NCBI GenBank assembly: GCA_000320605.2
Contig: KB445791.1
Span: 3,522,576-3,586,575 of the forward strand
Reading direction: 5' to 3'
From: Gelatoporia subvermispora B
Lineage: Eukaryota > Basidiomycota > Agaricomycetes > Polyporales > Gelatoporiaceae
Length of the DNA stretch: 64,000 nt
Shown: piece by piece, positions 1 to 10,261 of the stretch
Numbering within the stretch: the first letter of the stretch is position 1
Layout: each line of letters opens with the position of its first letter
The notes under the pieces: model-generated
Database searches by the model: none
Told to the model about the DNA's origin: nothing
Seen by the model: the letters and a program-made list of their open reading frames with translations, nothing else
Position numbers and translations under genes: made by a program

Positions 1-155
1 GGAGATGGGAGAGCATTTGAGGAGCACGCCCGAGAAAAGTCTGAAAATTCACGCGTGGCACGTGGAAATTTAGGGCAGGCCCACGCGCGGCGATCGCGTC
101 TCGCGTCTTCTCGCGTCTGCTGTTTTCGGTGGCGTCTGCTCCTTCCGGTGCGACC

Positions 156-1550
156 ATGGAGCACTTGCCTGAACCGTTGTTCGATATTCTAAGGGCATAT
201 GCTGCGCTATATCCTCCGAGGCTGCTCGAATTTCCAACGCAACTACCGTTCTACCAAGTCCATGGTTTTCTCCTGAACACCGTCTTGTTGAACCCGCACT
301 TCCAAGCATATCCTCCCTCGTCTCAATTTCAAGCCTCATTCTGGAAGTGGGCAATCGATCACCTGGAAAGATACGACGAAGAGGCACGCGTTTTGCATGC
401 TTCTCCGGCCAATTGTGAATGTTGACATCACATAAGGACATCGAAATTGATGAACGTCTGTACGCCCATCACATTGCTCTCATGTCCGAGTCGTCCTCGT
501 ATGTCTCAATCGCATCTTCGGTGCGCTGTTTTTGACAGTGTGAAAGTAGGACAGGAATTGGCTCTGCTCTGCCGGCAGAATCCTATGCGACATACCTCTG
601 GAAAGCAAGCAGATCAGCAAATGGGGCTGTGTATCCCGGTTACGAGAATGCCACGCTCTTCGAGTCTCGTACAATGATTGAAAGCGGGACCACTGGCTAC
701 AAGACATGGACCGCCAGCCTGGTATTGGCAGAACTCTTGATAGCATTCCCAGGTGTCGTGGCAAAAAGTCGACTTACGTCGATGAAAGTTGACACACATG
801 ATCAGAACTTGTGCGGGAGAGGCGTGTCTTGGAGCTGGGTGCTGGCTCCGGATTCCTTGGAATCGCTGCAGCCACCTTGCAGAGTCAATCCGACGGTTCT
901 GCTGCTCTGTGGCTAACAGATCTAACCGAAAACGTTCTGCAACGATGCAGCCGTAACCTCAGTCTCCCTTGCAGTAGGTGACTCGCAACAAGGTCTACAC
1001 CTACTCAGCCACCTTCCAAAGATACGTCATCTCAAAATCCAAATATTAAGTGCAGAGCTCTCGACTGGTTGGATGCGCTTGATTGTACGAGAGAATCAGT
1101 ACTGCAATCCTTCCTCCAAGAAGCTGATCCGGACGTCATACTGGGCGCTGATATTGTGAGCAATCAGTCCGAACTTACGGATTGGCCTCTCACGCATAGG
1201 TCTCAGGTATATGAACCCAGTATAATCCCTGCCTTGGTAGCCATGCTGCGAGCTGCAGTCCAGTTGTATACTAAGAAGACTGTGGCAGCTTATATTGCAT
1301 TAACGGTCCGGAATCAAAGTACCTACGACGCGTTTCTGGCAGAAGCTGGTATGTGACTCGCCGAATTCTAAGACACGTTAGGCTCATTTGAAGAGTAGAA
1401 CGTTTTCTATCTGTGCAGGAAGTTCCCAATACATCACCTCAGGACATCGGGCTTCTGACACCTCACGTTGAGTCAAGGAGATCTGGCATGAGTGTGATGC
1501 AAGAAGTCAAAATACTGAAAATCAAGAGAAAGGATGCGTCGTTACAATGA
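156..1550 (+). CDS. EFM3: EEF2KMT/FAM86-like protein-lysine N-methyltransferase (EFM3-like)
   Basis: Class I SAM-dependent methyltransferase of the FAM86/Efm3 family, which methylates a lysine of translation elongation factor 2 in the cytosol. The N-terminal part starts MEHLPEPLFDIL and carries the family-type helical region. The segment ALPAESYATYLWKASRS leads to SGTTGYKTWTASLVLAE (about 680-735), typical of FAM86. Motif I reads LELGAGSGFLG (about 830-862). DVILGADIVSNQSE (about 1132-1172) is the post-motif region. The reading continues to a terminal exon ending VKILKIKRKDASLQ and TGA at 1548-1550. At least five short introns are needed. The first junctions (around 390-440) and the last (around 1350-1425) are not fully certain. 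The ATG at 156 is preferred because the upstream in-frame extension has no ATG. The gene is convergent with the protease gene that follows. Family assignment is firm; the exact substrate is inferred. Confidence 0.85.
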
Positions 1551-1700
1551 AGCATCTATCAGTATGGTATTTTACATGCATGATTGTCTCTGGCCTAATC
1601 CAGGTCCTACGCAGGGTATTATCCAGGATGTACAATAGATGAGCAGTCAAATCCCCAGCGACACAACAATGACAATACGCAAACAGTCGTAGCTCGGTGC

Positions 1701-3087
1701 TCAACTTCGGCTCTTGATACTGCCGCAGAAACTGCAGCTCCAGAAGTCCTTCGATATACCCTTCTCTCCGCACACAGCACACGACCAGGTGTTCGCAGGC
1801 TCCTCTGGCTCTGGCCGGATGAGCAGACACGCACCGCATTGCACGGTGAGCGCATCGTTGATCAAGGTACAGCGCGGGCATGTCCAACCCTCTGGCGTCG
1901 TTGGCAGAATCGCTGGGCTATGATGTCGCTCGTCTGGCGTCGCAGGTGTGGACGGTGGAGTCCTCGTGGCCGCCCTGGCCCGCTTGAGGAAGCTCGACCG
2001 GACATGCGGATTCATTGGGCGAGATTGGCGAGTGGTCGAAGTCTTTGGTGTAGGCCGATGTTCACTGGAAGTCGCCGACGACGAAGGTTTTGGCGTAGAG
2101 TCCGGTGAATTGGAGGACTCGTCCGACGGAGTACCCACTGATACTGTAACGAACTCAGGCTCCGAATCCGTGTCCGCCGTAAGGTCGATGACCTTGTCCT
2201 CCCGGCTCTCCTGAGCGGCCTTCTCAGCCTCCTGCTCCGCCACAGCTCCCGATGCACACGCTTGCTCGTCCCGTACCCGTCTTTCGGCTGCCTGCGATCC
2301 GTCGCGTGTCATTATACATGCATTTTGACTTATACATCATGCCTGGACTCACCTCTGCCGCAAGCTGGCGAGGCGACTTAGTGTTTCGCACAGGGGAACC
2401 TCCCAGGCGCCCCCCGCCCTGCATGACATAATGCAATCGCCGTCTTTTCTCTGCGGCCTCTATAGCTTTCACGCGAGCCAAATGAGGCGATAGGTTGTGA
2501 GAGACGTTGGTCCCGAGCCTCTGGCCGTTGGAATGGAAACCTTCTCCCGAGTACCCCGACCGCTTGAGAGCGTCATATTCCTCTTCAAGTCCGGAGAGGT
2601 ATTTGTAGAACTTCTCGTCGTGCGGTTCATGGACATTGTGCGTAAGCTGTGAGAGAGTGCGAGGTCTGTTTTAGGCGAGGTCAAGGGCAAGGAATGACGT
2701 ACCTCGTGCAACATCGTGCGGACAATGTCCTCCTCGTCATAGAATGTATCCGGGGCGTGAGCTGGGCGCAATCGCAGGAGAATTTTCTGCCCCCCATTCA
2801 CGTCTGCAAGTACCTCTTGGTCATTATAAGATACTAGCGAACTTGACGCACACTTACTAAGACCTGTAGACCAATGTCGGTCGTTTCGACAGCATCATCG
2901 GACTACGACGCGCACCTAGGAGATTGGGACTCTCTGGGAAGAACTCCGCAAGAACAGGCAGAACCCAACCACGCTTACGCATGATGGGTTTGACCAGCGA
3001 AGCTATACGCTGCAGCAGCGGTAAGGCCTTGTCTGCCTTTGGCCTGTCTTTGAGGTGGGTGAACGACTTTATGAGGACGTCGGTCAT
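1701..3087 (-). CDS. WSS1: WLM-domain metalloprotease, Wss1-like DNA-protein crosslink repair
   Basis: Wss1/SPRTN-type zinc metalloprotease that degrades proteins crosslinked to DNA. The N-terminal WLM domain begins MTDVLIKSFTHLKDRPKADK and continues VMRKRGWVLPVLAEFFPESP-like sequence. The active site reads HELTHNVHEPHDEKFY: the HExxH with its downstream His-Asp is intact, although an intron (about 2645-2700) falls between HE and LTH. A conserved block follows (SGEGFHSNGQRLG, about 2500-2550). The C-terminal third is acidic and Ser/Pro-rich, then has a RanBP2-type zinc finger (WTCPRCTLINDALTVQCGAC, about 1795-1855) and a second Cys4 finger (WSCAVCGEKG...WSCSFCG, about 1710-1770). Two C-terminal fingers suggest ubiquitin/SUMO-conjugate or DNA targeting. 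Roughly 380 aa. The ATG at 3087 is chosen because the WLM homology starts immediately there. Its 5' flank adjoins the duplicated segment starting near 3155. Confidence 0.9.
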
Positions 3088-3581
3088 GGTGGTTTCGAAG
3101 CTGATTGGGTTGTCTCTTGTGTTTCTCTGCTGCTGGAAGATGGACAATGAGACAGAGCTAGAATAGGACAGGGTACAACATAGGATCCAGACACAATCCA
3201 CCGCCCGTGACAGGCACGTCGTGACTGACGCGTCCGCAGCGCGTTGCTGACTAACGGCCTGGGATGTCCGTGCAAGATCCGGTCATTTCATAGAGCAAGG
3301 CCTATGAATCGCGAGAAGGTCGAGAGTAGGTGCTACGGACATCCCTGCAACAAAAAGGGGAACACTGTCCTGGCGAAGCCGCAATTCGCGACCACCCGGA
3401 TCGTCACTGATCGTGACGCAAGCACGTGATATTGATTAGGACAACGCGTTTAGAGCGGCGGACTTATCCGACGCATTGGGCCGGAGTCGCTCAACTGGCC
3501 TTAATAGCTGCCAGTCGTGGGTTCCTTGGTTATCCTAGGATCTTCGTGATCTTACCCCGCTACCCTGGACTGCTCTCCACG

Positions 3582-3935
3582 ATGTCCTCCTCCAACAGCA
3601 GCGACCCGAAGTACACTACCACCGGTCGTGGAGTGAACAGCCAGATGCATTGCTTTCCCGACATGCCGCATAGCTGGAGTTCACGACCTTCATCTGTGAC
3701 TTCAGGGAAACGCTTGGGACCACCGCGTACAATCCGACGGCAGTCACGGATACCATTACTCCAACCAGTATGTTTGTTATGCATAAGTATCGCGACGCAA
3801 TTCATGATATCCGTCTTCATCAGGGATGGGTCTTATTACTATAAGAATGGCGATGGTTCCACCTACTACAAGACCAGCGATGGCTACTCGCAGTACACCT
3901 CCCGGGATGGCCAAGTGACTAAGAAGCACAAGTAA
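3582..3935 (+). CDS. Small Ser/Gly/Tyr-rich protein, copy A, with altered splice donor
   Basis: Paralogue of the gene at 4726. Family function is unknown to me; similar small Ser/Gly/Tyr-rich proteins seem common in Agaricomycetes. The model follows copy B: exons 3582-3644, 3706-3767 and 3824-3935 (63, 62 and 112 nt) give 78 aa starting MSSSNSSDPKYTTTGRG and ending SQYTSRDGQVTKKHK. The first intron should start at 3645, but the donor reads AT instead of GT (CAG then ATGCAT). A GTGAAC donor 12 nt upstream (3633) would keep the frame and lose only four codons (VNSQ). The two introns together are 117 nt with no in-frame stop, so an unspliced reading frame is also open. The TATA box of copy B is missing here. 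The gene may be a weakly expressed copy or an early pseudogene, although the coding exons are well kept. Confidence 0.65.
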   Translation: MSSSNSSDPKYTTTGRGVNSQMHCFPDMPHSWSSRPSSVTSGKRLGPPRTIRRQSRIPLLQPVCLLCISIATQFMISVFIRDGSYYYKNGDGSTYYKTSDGYSQYTSRDGQVTKKHK

Positions 3936-4638
3936 GAATCGTGAGTTGGACGGTGATGCGGTAGGTATCCGTCTGCGACAGTACTGGGTTCGCGGGCACT
4001 CATGTGAGCCATCTAACTCGGTGGCAGATGATTCTTTGGATACAGTATGTGTTTGTACGCAGTTGTTGCGGTTCTTCGACGAAATACCAATGTGTCCTTG
4101 CTGTTTACGAGATTGTGATGTCATTATCTGACTATAGCCTTGAACGACAAGCGATGATTCGAATTTGAGGTGAGGAGATGGCTTGACGACGACGGCAGGC
4201 GTGGTCACTGGTGGATGACAGCTGCGCAATTTATCTTAACTGATTCCACTCCTGGAGATTAGGCATTGGGAGAGAGCTAGAATCGGGATCGAGTACAGCA
4301 TGAGGTTCAGGACTTCAGACACAATCCGTCGCTCGTGATGGAGAGGTCGTGATGGGCACGCCTGCAACGCGCCATGTCAGAGTGATCGTGCAAGGTCCGG
4401 TATTCCAACATTGATACGATCATCCTAAAAGACGAGAAGGCCTTTGAATGTCGTACACATCTCTGTACCATGTAGGAGAAGATGACCTCGCAAATACAGA
4501 GAAGCATCGCGCCCTCCCTAATCTGATCGCGACGCGGGCACGTGACACTAATTAGGGTGACGCGTCCTAGGGGCTTCGGAGTTGCCCGGCACGTTCAGTC
4601 GGAGTCGACTATAGGTTTGTCTTAACTCGTCTGATCCC

Positions 4639-4647
4639 TATATAAAT
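4639..4647 (+). promoter_or_regulatory. TATA box of small gene copy B
   Basis: TATATAAAT lies about 80 bp upstream of the ATG at 4726 and is followed by a pyrimidine-rich stretch, as expected for a fungal core promoter. At the matching place in copy A the sequence reads GGTTATCCTAGGA, so the box is not conserved between the duplicates. Confidence 0.6.
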
Positions 4648-4725
4648 CCTGAGGACCTCCTTTGTCTCATTCTTCACCCCTCTTCCAGACCAATTCATCT
4701 GACGATTCCTTGACTTATCTACACC

Positions 4726-5070
4726 ATGTCTTCCAAGAACAGCGGCAACCAGGGCTACTCTGTCTCCAGCCGTGGCGTTAACAGCCAGGTGACTTCTCAA
4801 CATATAGCATCACTTGGGACTCGAGACGATGCCTAGCAATTTCAGGGGAACTCTTACGACCACCGTGTCAGCTCCAGTGGCGGACACGGATATCACTACT
4901 CCAACCAGTGCGTTCGTCTTCCGAGGATTTCACCACGTAGCTCATGCAATATACTGCGAGCTAGGAACGGTAGCTACTACTATTCGAACAGCAACGGGTC
5001 TACCTACTACAACAGCGGTAGTGGCTACTCCCAGTACACCTCCCCCAGTGGTCAAGTAACCAGGAAGTAG
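4726..5070 (+). CDS. Small Ser/Gly/Tyr-rich protein, copy B
   Basis: Three exons (4726-4788, 4846-4907, 4965-5070) joined at normal GT-AG introns of 57 nt each give 231 coding nt, a 76-aa protein. It starts MSSKNSGNQGYSVSSRGVNS, continues GNSYDHRVSSSGGHGYHYSN and ends in repeated Tyr/Ser/Gly units (GSYYYSNSNGSTYYNS) and YTSPSGQVTRK. There is no signal peptide or membrane segment. The composition suggests a flexible, low-complexity protein; function unknown. Strong core promoter features (TATA at 4639, CT-rich tract) fit a well-transcribed gene. Exon lengths 63 and 62 match copy A exactly, so it is the intact member of the pair. Confidence 0.75.
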
Positions 5071-5652
5071 AACTAAGCCTGAACGTTTCTTCGGTAGGTA
5101 TTCGTTTGTTTCACTTGTGACTGCGTCAACACTCATCTGCGATATTTTCTCCGGCACTGGCCGACGCTACCGTCATTAGTTTACTTCATGTTCTTACACA
5201 GTAGTTGTCACGCTTCGCCCGTAAAGCGCACGCGTTGATAGCCTGGACTCAATCTGGGGAATATTATTTGACAAAGTCCACCCTCGAGAGTCTGAATAAC
5301 CGAGTGTATTCGATGCGTGCGCTAGATCACAGTGAGATTGCATAAAGTGCGTCATAAAGTCATTATTCAACCATGTCTAGTGTCCTCGGGAGTTGAACGG
5401 ATGTCGCTTAAGAGGTAGTGGGTGAATCTACAAAGTATCCGGATGGCTTGGTTACATGGAAGATGCGTATTGTGCGCACTTCGACAGAGCCTTGGCCACT
5501 AGCCAGCGCCGGTTGTGCGGGTCCGTTAGCGTCTGAAAGACGTCGCAAAAGGTTTGGTTTGCTCTCTTCGTCAAAGAAATCCAACCAAACGGACGGCCAA
5601 TTAAATCGCCTCCGCTTGAATCTACAAACACGCGGTTAGCTTGGCTGACACA
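5071..5652. other. Intergenic, no gene seen
   Basis: Holds the 3' end of duplication unit B and the downstream region shared by two convergent genes. No coding region, RNA gene or repeat beyond the duplication could be supported. Confidence 0.5.
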
Positions 5653-7300
5653 CTAGCATGATGAGACGTACTGTTCGTAATCGGAGAAATAATGCGCCAA
5701 AGTCTTCTCAGGAATCGGCGGCGTCTTTCCCGCAGCTACAAACTCCTCTATCCACTTTTTCATGGCATCCTGACACTCGAGGAGAATTTGGATGTTTCGC
5801 GCGGCATGCCACTCCAGGTCTTCCGGGGATAACTTGAGGAGCTGTGGCTGAGACACCAGTTCACCGTCGTGTCGCCACTGATACATGAGTCCGGGGGGCT
5901 GCCAGTATGGGGATTCATATTCCCCGTGACCACGCAGGACGTCCGTGGCTTTGCGGATGAATTGACCGAAGGTATTGCTCCTCTTCGTACTGGGACGTCG
6001 TCCAGAAGCGCCTGTCCTATCACCGGCTTCCTCAAAGAACTCTCTAGGAGGGACAGACAGGTGGCATTCATATATCGAGATGGAAGAAGAGCCGAAGGTG
6101 CGGTGTATCGCATCTTCGATGACCGTGCTGGAGCCAGGAGTGACTCTGAATCGTTGCCTGAGCATCTCCTCGAAGACGAATTCCAGCTCTTTAGCCATTG
6201 CCGTGTCCAACACGTGTGAGCTATGCGCCACAGCTTCCAGATCAATTGCCGGGTGGCAGAGTTCGACGTTGTGTCGACGGTTGGACGGTGTCCTCCTGAG
6301 TGATGTTTCCACGGAATCTAACGAGGATCGTGGACTTGCAGAGTCCGAACCGTCGTCTTCAAACGTTGTATTCCGGACCGTTTTGAGTTGGATGATCCTG
6401 GGTGGCATTGGTCCGCGTGAACGATGTCGTGATGGAAGAATGCTAGGGAAGAAAAGGATATCGTCGATGATCTCCACTATGCCCCCGGGCGAAAGCACCC
6501 GGTACACTTCGCCTAGAAACTGGTCCCACTCTTCGTCTCGAATCTGAAGGTTGATATTGGCGATGCGAATGAAGTCGAAATAGTTGTCCGGATAAATTGA
6601 GTGCACCTTGAAGCTGTAAGATAGATCTGAGAACGCGCACACCATATAATAGAGCTGGTGCGTACAAGTCCCCCTTTTTCATGGGTTTGACGTGCGTGTC
6701 AAGCGACCAGTAACAAGGCTCTACGACGTCTGTATGGAAAATCTGTTTGCACATAGTTGACGGCCACATTGTCGCAGCGCGCGAGACCCAGTATCCATCG
6801 GAACGACCGATGCTAAGGACGCGAGATGGAACCGTGTCTTCGAAGTCGTAGAATGTGGCCTGGCCTTCCTTGACAAGTTCCGCGTATAAGTCGTTCGTTC
6901 GTCGATCGCTGTGGTGCATTCAGATACGATCGCGAAAGACATAGGAAGCAACTCACTTTGCTCTTGCGTAGTGATCATATGTCTGGATGCGCTCTGTCGG
7001 AATTGGATTGATCCATACTGGCTCTGACTCCTCCTCGTCAGATGATGTTGAGGACTCTGCGTCTTCTTCCGACTTGTCTTTCGATGATCCAGCTGAGACG
7101 GGTTGGTTCGAGTTCTTCCTGGAAAGCGGAAACTTCTTCATTGAGATAGCCTTCCCCAGACGAGGTAGCAGAGTGTCTGCATGCTCCTTGATGTCGGAAG
7201 GAGACGCGCCGGCCTGGTAGGTTTCGATGTCATAGCATGGTACGTTCTCCAATTCTGGAATATGCCTCTCCGCAGTCTTGGTATGGTGTTTTGGCGCCAT
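5653..7300 (-). CDS. SAM-dependent methyltransferase-like protein with long C-terminal extension
   Basis: The N-terminal 110 residues are disordered and charged (Ser-Ser-Asp-Glu runs near 7020-7080). A Rossmann-type methyltransferase region follows. Motif I is VLSIGRSDGYWVSRAATMWP, a degenerate form of the usual IGxGxG. The block DNYFDFIRIANINLQIRDEE is followed by VYRVLSPGGIVEIIDD, the classic late motif with the PGG turn. The C-terminal 250 residues are Ser/Arg-rich, then helical (ELEFVFEEMLRQRF, LEWHAARNIQILLECQDAMK). The start at 7300 (MAPKHHTK) is the first ATG of the long N-terminal exon and the stop is at 5653. Introns lie near 6650-6670 and 6910-6960. The fold is clear but the substrate is unknown. 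The Arg-Ser-Asp in place of the glycine-rich turn makes catalytic activity uncertain. Confidence 0.7.
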
Positions 7301-8220
7301 GAGCCACTTCAGGTCGTTGTCAGGAACTCTTCGAACAATAAGACAGAGTGGGTAGAGAAGGCAACCAAAGCAGTGGCGTTGAATCGGATCAGTCCACAGT
7401 AGTGAGCCCTATGCGTTGGGGTTGACCTAGTAACAGGGAAGAAGCCAAGGCAAGCGAGCAAGCTAAGAAGCCTCAGAACTTGGAAGAAGAGAGAGAGAGA
7501 GCTGGGTGTTGCGCGTCCGCCACCGGGTAATTGGGATTGTGGCCAGGGCCCTTATAGTTGTGGCTCGTAGAGGCGGCCCAGTCAGCAGCATGTCAAAGCA
7601 TCCCTCCCAGCCTCTTCGTGCGCATCGGATCGCGTATCCAGGAATAGCTGGCTCTGCTTGAGCACTGGTGCATATGATGTAAGGTAGGACAAAGGGCAAG
7701 CTCAAAGCTGCAGCATACGTTCCAGGAATTGAACCGTTCGGCCATTTAGCCACAAGTCACGGGCTCGGGGCCCGCTTGTACACCGCATCCGCGTCAAGAA
7801 GGAAGCTCAATAGTCATTGTCGAATCTTGAGTGTGGTTGTGAGTGCAGTGTCGGGTAGCGAACTGAGAAATCCATAGAGTTGCTGGGCGATTGTACTTGC
7901 GAAGTGACCGCGATGGAGAGTCGGAGACAACCCGCACTTTCCTAAGCGGGACGCCGCGCCGGGAATAATAACCATGACGTCCGACGAATACTCTTCAGGT
8001 ATTATCTAGCTCATTACTTACTATTGTTTCTGAGCCCAACGATCGTAGTGAAGCACTCCCATTCGGTACAGACACTCAGGAAAATATTACAGGGGGCTGT
8101 GGTATATGGACACCTATGATATGATACATGACTCCCGGCTAGCCTCAACTATAACCTCAACGGTGGCGAGCGATACGTATCCGTCGTGTGAAAGGTCTCC
8201 TCCACTGGGTAGAAGATGCT
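7301..8220. other. Intergenic, no gene seen
   Basis: About 900 bp with a short GA-rich run near 7485-7505. It would contain the promoter of the methyltransferase-like gene and the 3' end of SF3B5. A tRNA-like GGTTCAATTCC on the minus strand near 7725 does not fold into a tRNA. Confidence 0.45.
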
Positions 8221-8808
8221 TTACTCTTCCTTCGCTGGAGGCGGGCCGCAGGGCTGAAGCATACGCTGAGGACAGACAGACAATCAAAGGCTGCTTCGAG
8301 GTCATACAGATCGGAACGTACCTCTGTCATCTCAAACTTCACCCTCCCGACGGCTTCGCCATCGGCAATCGCAAGATATGACAACAGAGGAGGGTGGCCA
8401 ACAATGGACGAAAGGGTGTCGCGGTGTTGGTGCGTGAGCCATTCGCTGTGCATTGGTGCGTATTAAGAGATGGTTCCAGGGGGAAGCACTTCCAGGGCTT
8501 ACTATTTGGTCAAGTCAGCATGTCCTATGGGCCAAAATAGTTAGATAGGTCATTATCGGCAGGCCGCAATCAAAACTTACCTGTTCCTGTGTAGCGAGCA
8601 TGCACTGGGTGGCTTTCAGTACCAATACACCAATGACTTCAAACGAGCAACTCACAGTGCTCAAGCTGTGTGTTCGCTGTGTACCTGAGTTCTGAAGACT
8701 GTGAAAGGGAAGGTTAGCATCGGTAAAAACTCCAGTGTAACACTGCAACTGACCATGACAAGGAGGACGAGTTTGCGCGCACTGGCGCTCGGAATCACTC
8801 GATCTCAT
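8221..8808 (-). CDS. SF3B5: Splicing factor 3B subunit 5 (SF3b10/Ysf3), many tiny exons
   Basis: Small subunit of the SF3b part of U2 snRNP, needed for branch-site recognition. The homology is fragmented over short exons: 8581-8604 (24 nt), 8503-8524 (22 nt), 8322-8445 (124 nt) and 8221-8265 (45 nt). Joined, they read ARYTGTGHADLTKYEWLTHQ, then HRDTLSSIVGHPPLLSYLAI, ADGEAVGRVKFEMTE and RMLQPCGPPPAKEE with TAA at 8221. These match the SF3B5 signature (YxGTGHAD, EW, QHRD, GHxxLLxYxAIA, MLQPCGPP) over its whole core. A 14-nt exon at 8685-8698 would add LQ just before it, as in orthologues. The first exon and start codon are not resolved: the ATG at 8808 does not join in frame with my exons. The gene is divergent from LRP1. 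Confidence 0.8.
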
Positions 8809-8944
8809 GTGCCCGATTTGATCTGCTCCTCGGTGGCTCAAAAATTCGAGGCGCCGGAGGCGTGCACGCACGCACGCCTCCGTGGACTGCCCGGTGTACG
8901 GATACGACAAGATACACTTTGATTTTTAAAGAATACGTGGCGTC

Positions 8945-10039
8945 ATGTCTATGGACACGAACAAACTATTTACAAAGCTAGAGCTTCTCGATAACACACT
9001 AGACGACTTGGAATCTCAACTGGAACCACTGCTTGCGCAGACACTACCCGAGTCTGTAGTCAACCTCGAGACAATACAGCAAGCCAAGCTGCAAGTTGCT
9101 CTGCCATATCTTGTCTATGACCTGATCTTCAGTATGTGGTATAACACCTTCTGTTGACGTCTCTGACACTCGGTGACCCGTGCAGTCTACCTCAAGACGA
9201 GGGGCATTGACCCGAAAACGCACCCCGTCATTACTGAGCTGGTGCGTTGAACATGCAGCCCTGCTCTATGTGTATTTTGACAAGTGTATAGGATCGGATA
9301 CGGCAGTACTTCGATAAGATCAAGAACGCAGAAGACCCCGCAAAGAGTACGTCCAACGCGCATGTATCTCCCGCACCCTCACTGACAGACATGCTCTCTA
9401 CAGGAACCACTACACTAGACAAGGGCGCCGCGAACCGCTTCATCAAGAATGCTATCGCGCAAGTCAGATCGCAGCGTCCCCCCGGCGACAACGAAGGCCC
9501 GTCTCACATCCGGTTCAACGAGGACGGCTCCGCGCCCATATCAGTGAAGGTCACAAGCAAAATGATTGCGCGCGCGGAATACCAGAAGCAGCTCGAAGCT
9601 GTGGACAGCGAGGAAGAGAGCGAGCTCGAGGTCATTGAAGACGCGAGCGCAGGAAGCGAGGCAAGTGTGGAGAAGCTCTCGAAGAAAGACAAGGGTAAAG
9701 GTCGGGCTGTGGATGCCGCGCCAGAGGCGTCGACTGGTTCCGGGAAGAAGAGGAGGCGGACGGCGATCGACCCTTGGGCAGGTATGTATCAACCTCTCGC
9801 TCTCTGACGTGATGCTCATTGATCGTCCAGGCTACGGGAATGATGATGCGCAAAGACCTGAGGAGGCGCAGACTACAAAGAAGTCGAAATCTGCGCAAGG
9901 AACAAGCAAAGCGGATGCCATCATGCTCGACGATAGCGGTTCTGGCCGGAGCACGCCCCTCTCAGCAGACAGCGCGCCCAAGGACAAGAAAGTGGCGAAG
10001 AAGGCCCGCAAAAAAGCACAAAAAGCGGCGGTGGCATGA
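8945..10039 (+). CDS. LRP1: Exosome cofactor Rrp47/C1D-like protein (Lrp1)
   Basis: Nuclear exosome cofactor of the C1D/Sas10 family. It binds Rrp6 and structured RNA and takes part in 3' processing of rRNA, snRNA and snoRNA. The N-terminal helical Sas10/C1D domain reads from MSMDTNKLFTKLELLDNTLD through QQAKLQVALPYLVYDLIF, then VYLKTRGIDPKTHPVITEL and DRIRQYFDKIKNAEDP after short introns. A conserved linker follows (LDKGAANRFIKNAI). The C-terminal part is low complexity with acidic and lysine-rich runs (DSEEESELEVIED; KKVAKKARKKAQKAA at the end), usual for this family and likely involved in RNA binding. The ATG at 8945 starts the domain; the stop is at 10037-10039. Introns lie near 9131-9185, 9241-9291, 9347-9404 and 9782-9831. 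It shares a 136-bp upstream region with the divergent SF3B5 gene. Confidence 0.88.
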
Positions 10040-10261
10040 TCGTGATAGCCGTGGATACCCTCCCCCACATACATTCCATGTCCGTCTGATGCAAGTAGGC
10101 ACCACACACTGTATAAACATGTTGTATAATATACTACATTAATTCTTCACCGACATCTAGAGAGCATTTACAGCTATGGTACACGTTTGGGCGGTACAAC
10201 ACCGTACATCGTGCAAGAGTACAAGAGAGTACAAGGACAGGCCATAAACTTACAATAGATT

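Larger units (their letters stand above)
3155..5180. repeat. Tandem segmental duplication, two units of about 1.1 kb
   Basis: Unit A (about 3155-4260) and unit B (about 4274-5180) are diverged direct copies. Shared landmarks in the same order are: GAGCTAGAAT at 3155 and 4274; CAGACACAATCC followed by GCTCGTGA/GCCCGTGA; TGCAAG(A/G)TCCGGT; GCACGTGA.A.T.ATTAGG; CGGAGTCG; the start codons at 3582 and 4726; and the GGTAGGTAT.CGT element after the stops. The offset is 1119 bp at the left landmark and 1144 bp at the ATG, so small indels have accumulated. The left edge of unit A lies in the 5' flank of the Wss1-like gene, so the duplicated segment included intergenic promoter DNA as well as the small gene. 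The right limit is approximate. Confidence 0.85.

Noticed and set aside
1..155. Coding extension upstream of the EFM3-like ATG
   Set aside because: The in-frame stretch lacks an ATG and shows no family similarity; taken as 5' UTR or promoter.
7690..7790. tRNA-like sequence (GGCCGAACGGTTCAATTCC) on the minus strand
   Set aside because: The presumed T stem pairs in only two of five positions and no acceptor or anticodon stem can be formed.
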